Origin: Thiomonas arsenitoxydans
Lineage (GTDB): Bacteria > Pseudomonadota > Gammaproteobacteria > Burkholderiales > Burkholderiaceae_C
Reading direction: 5' to 3'
DNA: 64,000 bases
NCBI RefSeq assembly: GCF_000253115.1
Contig: NC_014145.1
Span: 3,412,001 to 3,476,000 of the forward strand
The translations under genes and the position numbers were made by a program. Below the pieces are notes generated by a model, which saw only the letters and a list, made by a program, of their open reading frames with translations, did no database searches and was not told the DNA's origin. Below, in pieces: positions 35,280 to 44,388 of the stretch (positions are counted from its first letter, which is position 1; each line of letters begins with the position of its first letter).

Positions 35280-37057
35280 GCTGCGTCTCCAACACCGCCC
35301 AAATAAGCCTCGATCACCGCCGGATGACGGCGGATTTCTTGCGGAAGCCCTTCGGCGATTTTTTCGCCGAAATCCATCACCACCACGCGGTCGGCGAGTT
35401 CCATTACGAAGTCCAAGTCGTGCTCGACCAGCAGGATAGCTAGTCCTTCTTTACGCAGTCGACCGAGCAAAATCCCCAGTTCGCGTTTTTCAAGGTAGCG
35501 CAGGCCGGCCGCGGGTTCATCAAGCAGCAGCAAGCTGGGATCGGCAGCCAACGCGCGTGCAATCTCTACCACCCTTTGCTGGCCCAGCGGCAGGCTGCCG
35601 GCTGGAAGATGAGCTTTTTCGCAAAGTCCGCAGCGTTCCAGAGCGTCTCGAGCAGTGGCGAGTATGCGCTGTTCCTGTGCTCGGTCAAGCCGCCAGGCCG
35701 ATGCGACAAAACTATGGCGACCGCGCAGGTGAGCTCCGAGCGCTACGTTGTCGAGCACACTCATGCGCGGCAGCAAACGAACATGCTGGAAGGTGCGACT
35801 CATCCCCATTCGCGCGACTTTGCGAGAGTCGCAACGCTCTACAGGTTTTCCGAGAAAGCGAATGCTGCCCGAACTCGGCGGACTCACTGCGGAGATGCAG
35901 TTGAAAAGGGTGCTCTTGCCAGCGCCGTTGGGACCGATCAGCGCCAGCACTTCGCCCGCGCGCACCTCGAAAGAAATGGCATTGTTAGCAACCAGTCCGC
36001 CGAAGCGTTTAGTAACGGCATTGAGCTGCAATATAAGTTCGCCCCTAGCGGGTCTGAGACGGCTATCCAGGGGCGCTGCTGCCGCATTCGACAGGGCGTC
36101 CGGTGCTGACACGCGTCGTGGCCACAATCGATGCAAATGGGGCCACAGTCCTTCTGGCGCGCGCTGAAGGATGATGATCATCAGCACCCCGAAGATGATG
36201 CCTTCGAAGCTGCCGCTGCGACCGAGCAGCGACGGCAGATGGCTGTGTAGCCATTCCCTCGGCAGGGCGTAAAGAAAACTTCCGACCACGCCTCCCCACA
36301 GTTCAGCGATCCCGCCGACAACGCCCATGAATAAATATTCGATGCCTTGGCCCAGGGAAAACGGAGTCGGATTGACGAAGCGCTGCATGTAGGCGTAGAT
36401 CCAACCGGCGACACAGGCATACTGCGCTGCGAGCACGAACAGGATGATCTTGAAGCGGGTTGTGTTCACGCCCATCGCCTCCGCCATGAGCGTGCCGCCC
36501 TTGAGTGCGCGCATGGCTCGGCCTTCACGCGAGTCGAGCATGTTGTGCACAGTCCAGATGATGGACAGCACCACTGCCCAGATCAGAATATGGAATTGCC
36601 AAGACTCGGTGAGTTGCCAACCAAACAAGCTGAGTGGGGGGATGCCGGTGATGCCGGTTTGCCCGCCCAGCGTTTGGCTGTTGCCGAACGTCAGATAAAT
36701 GGCGATTCCCCAGGCCAGAGTGCTCAGCGGCAGGTAATGTCCGCTCATGCGAAGTGTGACCCAACCAAGCACCACCGCCGCTACGGTGGTCAGCAATAGC
36801 CCGGCAAGCAGGGTCAACCAGGGGTTCCAGTCCTGCGTCGTGGTCAGCCAGGCGGCCGCGTAAGCGCCCATGCCGACAAAGGCCGCCTGACCAAAGCTGG
36901 TAAGCCCGCCCACGCCAGTCAGCAGCACCAGACCAAGCACCACGATGACGCTCAGGCCGACATAGTTGAGCATCAGCATGGGGTAGCCGTGCAGCATGAA
37001 CGGAGCGATGCACAACGCAAGGATGAAAGCGATCAGCGGCAGTCGATACAACATCAC
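35276..37057 (-). CDS. livM-livG: LivM-LivG fusion: ABC permease joined to ATP-binding domain
   Basis: A 593-residue fusion protein. Residues about 1-320 are a LivM-type permease with about ten spans (GVGGLTSFGQAAFVGMGAYA is the LivM hallmark). Residues about 340-590 are a LivG ATPase with GPNGAGKSTLFN, the signature-like GSLPLGQQRVVEIARAL and LLLDEPAAGL. The fusion combines two subunits usually made as separate proteins. It is coupled by ATGA overlaps to LivH upstream and LivF downstream. The substrate is probably the aromatic or aryl acid handled by the operon, which is inference. Confidence 0.9.
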   Translation of the reverse strand: MMLYRLPLIAFILALCIAPFMLHGYPMLMLNYVGLSVIVVLGLVLLTGVGGLTSFGQAAFVGMGAYAAAWLTTTQDWNPWLTLLAGLLLTTVAAVVLGWVTLRMSGHYLPLSTLAWGIAIYLTFGNSQTLGGQTGITGIPPLSLFGWQLTESWQFHILIWAVVLSIIWTVHNMLDSREGRAMRALKGGTLMAEAMGVNTTRFKIILFVLAAQYACVAGWIYAYMQRFVNPTPFSLGQGIEYLFMGVVGGIAELWGGVVGSFLYALPREWLHSHLPSLLGRSGSFEGIIFGVLMIIILQRAPEGLWPHLHRLWPRRVSAPDALSNAAAAPLDSRLRPARGELILQLNAVTKRFGGLVANNAISFEVRAGEVLALIGPNGAGKSTLFNCISAVSPPSSGSIRFLGKPVERCDSRKVARMGMSRTFQHVRLLPRMSVLDNVALGAHLRGRHSFVASAWRLDRAQEQRILATARDALERCGLCEKAHLPAGSLPLGQQRVVEIARALAADPSLLLLDEPAAGLRYLEKRELGILLGRLRKEGLAILLVEHDLDFVMELADRVVVMDFGEKIAEGLPQEIRRHPAVIEAYLGGVGDAA

Positions 37058-38094
37058 GACTCCTCTTCATCATGGGGGCCGCTCGCCATCGAGCGCCACA
37101 GCAACACAGGAATGATGAGCAGGAACACGATGACATCCTTATAGGCGCTCGCCCAGAAGGAGGCGAACGATTCGGTGAGACCAACCAACAAAGCACCTGC
37201 AGCCGCGCCCGGATAGCTTGCCAGACCGCCAATGATGGCAGCGACGAAACCCTTGAGCCCGATGACAAAGCCTGCTTCATAGTCGATTACGGTGGTGGTG
37301 GCAATAAGAATTCCAGACCATGCGCCTACAACGCCTGCGAGTAGGAAAGCCGCCCCCCCAGCGAAAGCCGGAGAAATGCCCATGAGCTGAGCCCCGGTAC
37401 GGTTCACCGCCGTGGCGCGCAGCGCCTTCCCGTATAAGGAGAACCGGAAGAACAGGAACAGCACGGCGAGCAATGCCAAGCTGGAGCCAATAATCCATAG
37501 CGTCTGCAGCGCCACCGGCATACCGCCGAGCTGGAAGCTGCCGTCGGTAAATGCAGGCAGCTGCGATCCTTCAGGACCAAACAGCAGCAAACCTAGGCTG
37601 TTGAGCGCGATGTGCAGCGCCACAGATAGCAGCAGCAGGGTCAGAACCGAAGCTTGCGCCGCCGGGGCGTAAACAACACGGTAGAGCAGTGGGCCGAATA
37701 CAGCGCACATCGCTAAAGTGATTGCGATCTGTAATGGATACGCCAACGAAGACAGAGGCAGGCTGTAGACGACGGCAAGCAAGAACAGGGGTGGGGCTAG
37801 GTAGACGATACCGGCGCGTAGAAGTCGACGGATTTGTCCGGTGCGCAAGATCACCGTCGCGTCTTGCAGCCAGGCGACCACTCCGAGCCCCACCAGCAAC
37901 CAAGCGAGCAGTGGCGGATGACCAGCACGCATGGCCACCAGACTGAGTGCAGCGAAGGTCATGATTTCTCCCTGTGGGATGAAGATCACTCGCGTCACGG
38001 CAAAGACCAAAACCAGAGCGAGCGCCAACAGTGCGTAAATGGCGGCCAGCGTCACCCCGTTCTGACCGAGGTACAGCGCGATGTCGAAAGTCAT
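37054..38094 (-). CDS. livH: ABC transporter permease LivH
   Basis: A 346-residue LivH-type inner-membrane permease with about nine spans. GQNGVTLAAIYALLALALVL near the start and GLKGFVAAIIGGLASYPGAA near residue 290 are the family motifs. I chose the ATG at 38094. An open frame to 38205 adds a leader without support. It pairs with the LivM half of the fusion protein encoded next (ATGA overlap) and lies 20 bp after the second binding-protein gene. Confidence 0.9.
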   Translation of the reverse strand: MTFDIALYLGQNGVTLAAIYALLALALVLVFAVTRVIFIPQGEIMTFAALSLVAMRAGHPPLLAWLLVGLGVVAWLQDATVILRTGQIRRLLRAGIVYLAPPLFLLAVVYSLPLSSLAYPLQIAITLAMCAVFGPLLYRVVYAPAAQASVLTLLLLSVALHIALNSLGLLLFGPEGSQLPAFTDGSFQLGGMPVALQTLWIIGSSLALLAVLFLFFRFSLYGKALRATAVNRTGAQLMGISPAFAGGAAFLLAGVVGAWSGILIATTTVIDYEAGFVIGLKGFVAAIIGGLASYPGAAAGALLVGLTESFASFWASAYKDVIVFLLIIPVLLWRSMASGPHDEEES

Positions 38095-38113
38095 GAGATC
38101 GATCCGGATTTTC

Positions 38114-39277
38114 TCAGTTTGGGTACTTAAGAAGCTTCCATTGACCCGCCCGAATCTCCGCGATTGCGACGGCCCGGCTGTCAAGCCCGTTGTGATTTGT
38201 CGCACTCATGTTGTAGACGCCTTGCGATCCAGGGAAGTTGCGAATGCCCACCATGGCTTGTCGAAGCGCCAGGCGAAACGCAGAAAGATCTTCTGGTGAA
38301 GCCGTTTTCAACGCTTTGGGTATGGCGTATTCAAGAAACAGTCCTGCATCCCAGGCTGCGGTGCTGAACTGGTTCAAGGAATTCGGGCCGTAGGCCTTTT
38401 CGTAAGTCTGAGCGAAGCGCATCGCAGATTGTTTAATCTCACTGTCGTCCGGCAGTTGCGCCGCAACGATGCCCGGGGACAAGGACAAAACGGTTCCGTC
38501 ACAGGTGCTACCGCACACTCGAAGGAAGTCAGGGTTGGCAACACCGTGCGTCTGGTAGATCCGGCCCTTAAACCCGATTTGCCGCAGCGTCTTCTCAGGC
38601 AGCACAGCCGGCGTGCCCGATGCAGCGATCAGCACGGCATCAGGTTGGGAGGCGAGGATGTTCAGGACCTGTCCCGTGACCGAGGTCGCGTTGGGCGCGA
38701 AGCGCTCGCTGGCAACGACGTCTATTTTCGCGGCGTGCGCCTCCGCGGAAAAGTTCTTCCACCAATCCTCGCCAAGTGCATTGTCAAAGCCAATAAATCC
38801 GACCTTGCGCACACCCTGAGACGCCATGTACTGGGACGTTGCCTGCGCCATCAGAGCAGTTGTCTGAACGGGCATGAAGATCCACTCGCGGTTGCCAGAC
38901 ACCGGAAAGGCAATGTTGTAGCCCGATGCCAGCGTGATGGTAGGCACCTTCGCCGCACCGACAACATCGAGCATCGCCAGAGCGCTTGGTGTGACCGAGG
39001 CCCCGATGATCGCACTGACTTTGTCACTCTCGATCAACTGCTTGGCGTCTTTCACCGCTTCGGTGGGGTCAGAGCGATCATCCAGCACGACGTACCGGAT
39101 TTTTTGGCCGCCGATTTCCTTAGGCAGGAGATCGAGAGTTTTTTGCTCCGGTATGCCCAGTGAAGCTGCAGGGCCGGTTAGCGAAAGCACGGCGCCCACC
39201 GTGATGTCGGCCATCGCACTCCCCATTCCAGCCGCGGTCAGTGCGGCTGCCAGCAAAACCCTGCGCAATGCACGCAT
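38114..39277 (-). CDS. Periplasmic substrate-binding protein, LivK-type (second copy)
   Basis: A 387-residue binding protein with a signal peptide (LRRVLLAAALTAAGMGSAMA). It has the type I periplasmic-binding fold: GAVLSLTGPAASLGIPEQKT near the start and ETAE-like hinge segments. It is clearly a paralogue of the next upstream gene; the segments SLGIPE, SDPT, VTPSALAM and the C-terminal NHNGLDSRAVAI correspond one to one. It binds the ligand for the adjacent LIV-type transporter. Tandem binding proteins usually broaden substrate range; that is inference. Confidence 0.9.
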   Translation of the reverse strand: MRALRRVLLAAALTAAGMGSAMADITVGAVLSLTGPAASLGIPEQKTLDLLPKEIGGQKIRYVVLDDRSDPTEAVKDAKQLIESDKVSAIIGASVTPSALAMLDVVGAAKVPTITLASGYNIAFPVSGNREWIFMPVQTTALMAQATSQYMASQGVRKVGFIGFDNALGEDWWKNFSAEAHAAKIDVVASERFAPNATSVTGQVLNILASQPDAVLIAASGTPAVLPEKTLRQIGFKGRIYQTHGVANPDFLRVCGSTCDGTVLSLSPGIVAAQLPDDSEIKQSAMRFAQTYEKAYGPNSLNQFSTAAWDAGLFLEYAIPKALKTASPEDLSAFRLALRQAMVGIRNFPGSQGVYNMSATNHNGLDSRAVAIAEIRAGQWKLLKYPN

Positions 39278-39299
39278 GATCGTCTCCTATTGGCCGTCG

Positions 39300-40451
39300 T
39301 TATTTCAGCATTTTCCAAGCGCCATTCTCGATTCGCACCATTGCGACGGCACGGTCGTCGAGGCCATTGTGATCAGTCGGGCTCATGTTGTAGATGCCAT
39401 CTGCTCCAGCCACGTTCTTTAACCCTTCGATTGCATCGCGCAAAGCGGCGCGGAATGCGACCACATCGCTGGGCTGGGCCTTTTTCAGTGCGACGGGAAT
39501 GGCGTGCTCAAGCAAGGTACCCGCGTCCCAGGCGTTGGCACTGAACTGCGACAACTGGTTCTTGCCGTAGGCCTTGTCGTAGGCGTCTGCGTAGCGCATC
39601 GCTGACTGCTTGATCGGACTATCTGGCGGCAATTGCGCAGCGACTACGCCAGGAGAAACAGGCAGGATGGTGCCGTTACAGTCGCTGCCGCAAACGCGCA
39701 GAAAGTCCGGATTGGCGACGCCGTGGGTTTGGTAAATCTGGCCTTTGTATCCAACTTGTTTGAGCGTGCGCTCAGGCAGCACGGCCGGCGTTCCGGAAGC
39801 GCCGATCAGCACGGCCTGCGGTTTGGCGGTCAAGATGTGCAGCGCTTGTCCGGTGACAGAGGTGGCCGTGCGGTTGTAGCTTTCGTTGGCAACTATCTTG
39901 ATGCCAGCCGCCTCGCATTCCTTGGCAAAGTTGTTGTACCAGTCCTGACCGTATGCGTCATCAAAGCCGATGTAAGCGACGGTCTTGAACTTGTTTTGCG
40001 CCATATTCTTCACCACAGCGCGCGCCATCAGACCGGTGGTTTGGGGCGTGTTGAACACCCACAGGCGGTTGCCTTCCACCGGAAATACGATGTTGCGTCC
40101 AGCTGCGAGCGAGATGTTGGGCACCTTGGCGCCGCCAACGACATCAACCATCGCCAGCGAGTTGGGCGTGATCGATGAACCGATAATTACGTCAACTTTG
40201 TCCTCGTCGATAAGCTTCTTAGCAGCCTTGACCGCGGAAGTGGGGTCGGAGCCATCGTTCATGAAGACGTAGTCCATCTTCTGTCCGGCGATATCTTTCG
40301 GGAACAGTTCGACCGTCTTTTTTTCAGGAATGCCAAGCGATGCCGCCGGGCCGGTCTCCGAAAGCACGACGCCGACCTTGATATCGGCCCAGGCAGCAGA
40401 TGTAGCTGCCAGCGAGATGGCCGCGGCCAAAATAATGCGTGAATACTTCAT
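39300..40451 (-). CDS. Periplasmic substrate-binding protein, LivK-type (first copy)
   Basis: A 383-residue binding protein with a signal peptide (IILAAAISLAATSAAWA). Conserved segments include GVVLSETGPAASLGIPEKKT and PTDHNGLDDRAVAMV. It lies 22 bp before its paralogue. Homologues are common in aromatic-catabolism clusters, where they bind benzoate-like or phenylpropanoid acids. The ligand here cannot be read directly. Confidence 0.9.
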   Translation of the reverse strand: MKYSRIILAAAISLAATSAAWADIKVGVVLSETGPAASLGIPEKKTVELFPKDIAGQKMDYVFMNDGSDPTSAVKAAKKLIDEDKVDVIIGSSITPNSLAMVDVVGGAKVPNISLAAGRNIVFPVEGNRLWVFNTPQTTGLMARAVVKNMAQNKFKTVAYIGFDDAYGQDWYNNFAKECEAAGIKIVANESYNRTATSVTGQALHILTAKPQAVLIGASGTPAVLPERTLKQVGYKGQIYQTHGVANPDFLRVCGSDCNGTILPVSPGVVAAQLPPDSPIKQSAMRYADAYDKAYGKNQLSQFSANAWDAGTLLEHAIPVALKKAQPSDVVAFRAALRDAIEGLKNVAGADGIYNMSPTDHNGLDDRAVAMVRIENGAWKMLK

Positions 40452-40546
40452 GGTTGTCTCCTATAAGTGTCGTCAGCGCACTTGGCGATTGACGTGGCAG
40501 ATTCTGAGAACTGCAACACGTCTCGCAAGGCGTCCTCGTCCTGGGG

Positions 40547-40810
40547 CTATGCGCTCCGGGATTCCATCTGCGGCGTTGTAGCCGCTATCTGTTCAGATCG
40601 TGCGGCGCGTAACGCCGTGCGCAACACACTCAGTTTGCCGATGTGATTGGCCAGCAAAAGGATGAGTTTGGCATCGAGCAGAGCGCTTTGCTCAACACTC
40701 AAACCCTCATGCGCGTCCAGCAGTTCGGCGTAGAACGCGTCAGAGGCCATGTAGCCGTAAGGGCTGGGCTGCTGGTCATCAACGAAATGCGGTTCCAGAA
40801 TCAGTTCCAT
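40547..40810 (-). CDS. DUF2783 domain protein
   Basis: An 87-residue protein. FYAELLDAHEGLSVEQSALL and the following LDAKLILLLANHIG are the DUF2783 signature. These very small proteins occur next to FAD-dependent aromatic hydroxylases and have no assigned activity; a helper role is inferred. It starts 13 bp after the stop of the hydroxylase gene. Confidence 0.75.
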   Translation of the reverse strand: MELILEPHFVDDQQPSPYGYMASDAFYAELLDAHEGLSVEQSALLDAKLILLLANHIGKLSVLRTALRAARSEQIAATTPQMESRSA

Positions 40811-40822
40811 GGTTTGCTTGGT

Positions 40823-42499
40823 TCAATGTCCGCATGCCCGGGCGAGTGCGGCGCGCACCTGTGCAGCATTGGGGTGGCGCCAGCGTGCGGCGATGTGTTG
40901 ATCGGGTCGGATGAGGTAAATGGTGCCCTCTCTAGCGTCGTAGCGTTCGGCGGCGAAATGCCGCACATCGTGGAGCACGACGGCGCCTGGCAGAGTTCCG
41001 GGCTGTTCGGACACAACGACCCAACGCGTCGAAACCTGCCCTGAGCCCTGCGGATCTAAGTCGGTCAGCACGCTGCCAAGCATCTCCGGGCGATCAGTGA
41101 ACAGCAGCAGGGTGAAGTCACCCCCCAATTCCTGCAACAACCAGCCGGGCTGACCGTCACGCTCAATCGGCGCGTCGTCCATTGGCGACCCCGGTCGCAG
41201 CAGGCAGTCGAAGTGATCGGTGTCGAGTGTGCACAGCGAAGAGTTCCATAGATGCGTGGGCGTCGACAATCTCCCCGAGTTCACCATCCCGCGGGCGAAC
41301 GGGTAATGCGCCGCGAGTTGTAGCGTCGCGTCCCGGTAGCGTTGCGCCACAGGCGACTTGGGGGTGATGAAATCGGTCGATCGCGTCGAATTCAGGATGT
41401 TCTCGTCGGCGGCGGCGGTACGTTCGGCGTCGTAGCTGTCGAGCAGCGCTGCCGGCGCTTTGCCGCGCATCACGAGATCGAGCTTCCAGATCAAGTTGTC
41501 GATGTCTTGAATACCTGAATTGGCACCGCGCGCGCCAAATGGCGAAACCTGGTGCGCCGCATCACCGGCGAACAGCGCTCGACCCTGGCGGAAATGCGGC
41601 ATGCGACGGCACTGGAAGGTGTAGACGCTCACCCACTCAAGTGAGAACTTTACGTCGTGGTAGCCCTTGTGATCGAGCATGGCGCGGATACGCGGTATCA
41701 CTTGCTCGGGTCGCTTCTCTGCCTCGGGATCGGCGTCCCAGCCAAGTTGAAAGTCGATGCGCCAGATGTCGTCTGCCTGGCGGTGCAGCAGCACCGATTG
41801 ACCAGGGTGGAACGGTGGATCGAACCAAAACCAGCGCTCAGCAGGAAAGTCGGCATGCATCGCCACGTCGGCAATCAGGAAGCGGTCTTGAAACACGCGC
41901 CCTTCAGCGTCGAAACCGAGCATTTTGCGTACCGGGCTGCGCGCCCCGTCGGCAACGATCAGCCAGTCTGCTTGAAGTCGGTAGCTGCCATCGGGCGTTT
42001 CGATGTCCAGCGTCACACCGTCCGCGCCGGCCTGCGCGGCAATGACTTTGTTCTTCCAGCACAACGCCACTTGCGGTAACTTTGCGATCCGGTCCACCAA
42101 GTATTGCTCAAGGTAATACTGCTGCAGATTGACCATGCCGGGACGACGATAGCTTGGCGCGTCGAGCAGAGCGAAGTGATAAACCTCGTGATCTTCATGA
42201 AACACCCGACCCGTGTTCCAGGTAACGCCCTTGTCCACTATGGCATCACCAACACCGAGCCGGTCGAAAATTTCAAGCGTTCGTTTGGCGTAGCACAGCC
42301 CGCGTGAGCCTAGGCTCACAGTGTCGTCTTCGTCTAACAGCACTACGTTCTGACCGCGCTGCGCAGCATCGATCGCCGCTGCGAGCCCGATCGGCCCAGC
42401 GCCTACCACCACAAGCGGCGCATGCGCTATGCCGACTCCAGGCGCAACGCCAGGTGGCAGGCGGCTCGGATACTGTGGATATGTGTAATGGGACAGCAT
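40823..42499 (-). CDS. FAD-dependent aromatic hydroxylase, MhpA/PobA-type
   Basis: A 558-residue group A flavin monooxygenase. The dinucleotide motif VVVGAGPIGLAAAIDAAQRG lies near residue 30, the DG motif VADGARSPVRKMLG is in the middle, and GDAAHQVSPFGARGANSGI is the GD motif. The C-terminal part resembles the thioredoxin-like domain of the larger MhpA-type enzymes. It should hydroxylate an aromatic ring with NAD(P)H and O2. The true substrate is unclear; 3-hydroxybenzoate, hydroxyphenylpropionate and similar acids are candidates. It lies 5 bp before the MBL gene's stop and is in the same operon as the uptake genes. Confidence 0.85.
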   Translation of the reverse strand: MLSHYTYPQYPSRLPPGVAPGVGIAHAPLVVVGAGPIGLAAAIDAAQRGQNVVLLDEDDTVSLGSRGLCYAKRTLEIFDRLGVGDAIVDKGVTWNTGRVFHEDHEVYHFALLDAPSYRRPGMVNLQQYYLEQYLVDRIAKLPQVALCWKNKVIAAQAGADGVTLDIETPDGSYRLQADWLIVADGARSPVRKMLGFDAEGRVFQDRFLIADVAMHADFPAERWFWFDPPFHPGQSVLLHRQADDIWRIDFQLGWDADPEAEKRPEQVIPRIRAMLDHKGYHDVKFSLEWVSVYTFQCRRMPHFRQGRALFAGDAAHQVSPFGARGANSGIQDIDNLIWKLDLVMRGKAPAALLDSYDAERTAAADENILNSTRSTDFITPKSPVAQRYRDATLQLAAHYPFARGMVNSGRLSTPTHLWNSSLCTLDTDHFDCLLRPGSPMDDAPIERDGQPGWLLQELGGDFTLLLFTDRPEMLGSVLTDLDPQGSGQVSTRWVVVSEQPGTLPGAVVLHDVRHFAAERYDAREGTIYLIRPDQHIAARWRHPNAAQVRAALARACGH

Positions 42500-42504
42500 G
42501 GCGC

Positions 42505-43461
42505 TCAGGCCTCAAGCTGCTTCCACATCTGCACATCGCGCTCGGCGGTCCAGATACGCGGATCGGGATACGCGGTGGCCTCGTCATAAGCGCGTGAGAC
42601 GTCGAACGGCATGCAGTGGTCGAAAATCACCCATTTACCGTAGCGCGGCGCAAGCCGGTCATAGACCTCGCGATAGATTTGGCGCAAATCGGACTCGCTA
42701 GCGGCTGCGCCCCGTACGGCCTGGAACAACTCTTGGACAAACTCGCGGGTGCTATTCAGTCCAGCCTGGACCTGCTCGCGCCCCCGCAAGGCTTCGCCAC
42801 GCCCGGGGACGAGTTGCAGGGGGTCGAGCGCAGCGAGCTTGTCGAGCGTGCCCGGCCAGTCCTGGAAGTAGGCATCTCCGGCGTAAGGAGTGGCATTGAA
42901 CTCGACCAGATCTCCGGAGAACAACGTGCGCTCTTGTGGGAGCCACACGATGGTGTCGCCTGCCGTGTGTCCGCGTCCGGGATGGCTGATGCGAACTTCG
43001 ACCTTGCCCAGCCAGAGCGTCATGTCGCTGCGGAAGGTGATGTTGGGCCAAGTCAGGCCGACGGGAATCGATTCGACATCGCGGAACAGCCGAGGAAAGC
43101 GGCCGATTTCGCTCGCTTTATCTTGTTCGCCGCGTTCGCGGATCAGCGCCAGGGTCTCTTCGCTGGCGATGATGTGCTCTGCACCGTAAGCACTGGCGCC
43201 GAGCACACGCACGGCGTGGTAATGGCTCAGGACGACATAATGGATAGGCTTGTCGGTGACGGTGCGAATGTGACGGATCACGTCCTGCGCCATCGCCGGT
43301 GTGGCCTGCGTATCGACAACCAGCACCGCATCGTCGCCGATCACTACACCGGTGTTCGGGTCACCTTCGGCGGTATAGGCCCAGGCATGTTCGGAAAGCT
43401 GACTGAATGTGATCTTCTTGTCGCCGAGATCAGCTTGCGACGCAAACGTTTTTTGCTGCAT
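42505..43461 (-). CDS. Metallo-beta-lactamase-fold protein with an altered metal site
   Basis: A 318-residue MBL-fold protein. The usual HxHxDH metal motif reads HYHAVR: His80 and His82 are present, but the Asp and His of the second site are Val84 and Arg85. His165 (GRGHTAGD) and Asp184 (FSGDLV) are kept, while the final His of the fold is Arg221 in LVPGRGEAL. One metal site may remain. Similar sequences travel with FAD hydroxylases in aromatic clusters, but their reaction is not known to me. I chose the ATG at 43461, preceded by GGAGACTCCCC. It is the first gene of the operon, divergent from the IclR gene. Confidence 0.8.
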   Translation of the reverse strand: MQQKTFASQADLGDKKITFSQLSEHAWAYTAEGDPNTGVVIGDDAVLVVDTQATPAMAQDVIRHIRTVTDKPIHYVVLSHYHAVRVLGASAYGAEHIIASEETLALIRERGEQDKASEIGRFPRLFRDVESIPVGLTWPNITFRSDMTLWLGKVEVRISHPGRGHTAGDTIVWLPQERTLFSGDLVEFNATPYAGDAYFQDWPGTLDKLAALDPLQLVPGRGEALRGREQVQAGLNSTREFVQELFQAVRGAAASESDLRQIYREVYDRLAPRYGKWVIFDHCMPFDVSRAYDEATAYPDPRIWTAERDVQMWKQLEA

Positions 43462-43530
43462 GGGGAGTCTCCGGATGGACAATTGAGTCCGGTTAAATTT
43501 TAATGAATTTTCTGAATTCAGCTTAGTGAA

Positions 43531-43544
43531 TAACTAATTAGTTA
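43531..43544. promoter_or_regulatory. AT-rich palindrome in the divergent MBL/IclR intergenic region
   Basis: A perfect 14-bp palindrome, TAACTAATTAGTTA, lies 22 bp before the IclR start and about 70 bp before the MBL start. Its position between the regulator and the operon it probably controls makes it a candidate IclR operator. A second, weaker repeat (GAATT..GAATTC) is just to its left. Confidence 0.5.
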
Positions 43545-43565
43545 GCATAGGAATAAACCCTAAAC

Positions 43566-44354
43566 ATGACCTCTTTCCCCACCGACGACAACCCCATTCG
43601 CGGCCCTCGTGGCATCCAGAGCGTCGAAGTTGGCGGTCGGCTGCTTTTGGCGCTGGCGCATGTCGGGCGTCCGCTGTCGCTCAAGGACTTGGCGCAAGAA
43701 GCCGATATGGCGCCAGGCAAGGCGCACCCCTACCTGGTGAGTTTCGGTAAGCTGGGGTTGATCGAACAGGACGCCGCGGGTCGTTATGGGCTTGGGCCGC
43801 TGGCGTTGCAGCTCGGGCTGATCAGCCTGCAGCAGTACGACCCCGTACGGCTGGCTACGCCGGTGCTCGCCGACCTCGCGCAGTCGACCGGTCACACGGC
43901 CTCGATTGCGTTGTGGGGTAACCGCGGCCCGACTATCGTGCGCATCGAAGAGGCGCCCAGCGCGGTCCACGTTCACATGAAGCCGGGCACCGTCGCCAGT
44001 CTGCTCAACACAGCCACCGGCAAGGCGTTCGCAGCGTTCCAGAGCCGCGAACGCGTGCTCGAAGTGCTGGATGCCAGACAAAAGGAGATCTTGCCGCCGG
44101 AATTTGAGGCCGAATTGGCGCAAATTCGCGCCTGTGGCGTGAGCCTTGCCGTCGATTCCATATTGGCTGGAATCAGCGCCATGGCCGCGCCGGTATTCGA
44201 TGTGAACGGTCGAGCAGTAATGATCCTGACCTTGATTGGCCCGACCGTGGTGTTCGACACAAGGCCGGATGGCCCATTGGCCATCATGCTGCGCAGCTTC
44301 GCGCAAATGTTGTCTCGCCGACTTGGTTCGCCGACACCTCAGCCGGGCGTTTGA
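43566..44354 (+). CDS. IclR-family transcriptional regulator
   Basis: A 262-residue regulator. The N-terminal winged helix (about 15-80) reads SLKDLAQEADMAPGKAHPYL. The C-terminal effector domain (about 95-255) contains GHTASIALWGNRGPTIVRIE and the conserved end-of-domain DVNGRAVMILTLIGP. IclR proteins often respond to aromatic acids. It is divergent from the MBL-to-FAH operon, with 104 bp between them holding an AT-rich palindrome. It is convergent with paaZ, 34 bp away. Confidence 0.92.
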   Translation: MTSFPTDDNPIRGPRGIQSVEVGGRLLLALAHVGRPLSLKDLAQEADMAPGKAHPYLVSFGKLGLIEQDAAGRYGLGPLALQLGLISLQQYDPVRLATPVLADLAQSTGHTASIALWGNRGPTIVRIEEAPSAVHVHMKPGTVASLLNTATGKAFAAFQSRERVLEVLDARQKEILPPEFEAELAQIRACGVSLAVDSILAGISAMAAPVFDVNGRAVMILTLIGPTVVFDTRPDGPLAIMLRSFAQMLSRRLGSPTPQPGV

Positions 44355-44388
44355 AGTTGCTTTCGTGGCGGGCCGTGGCATGCCTTCC

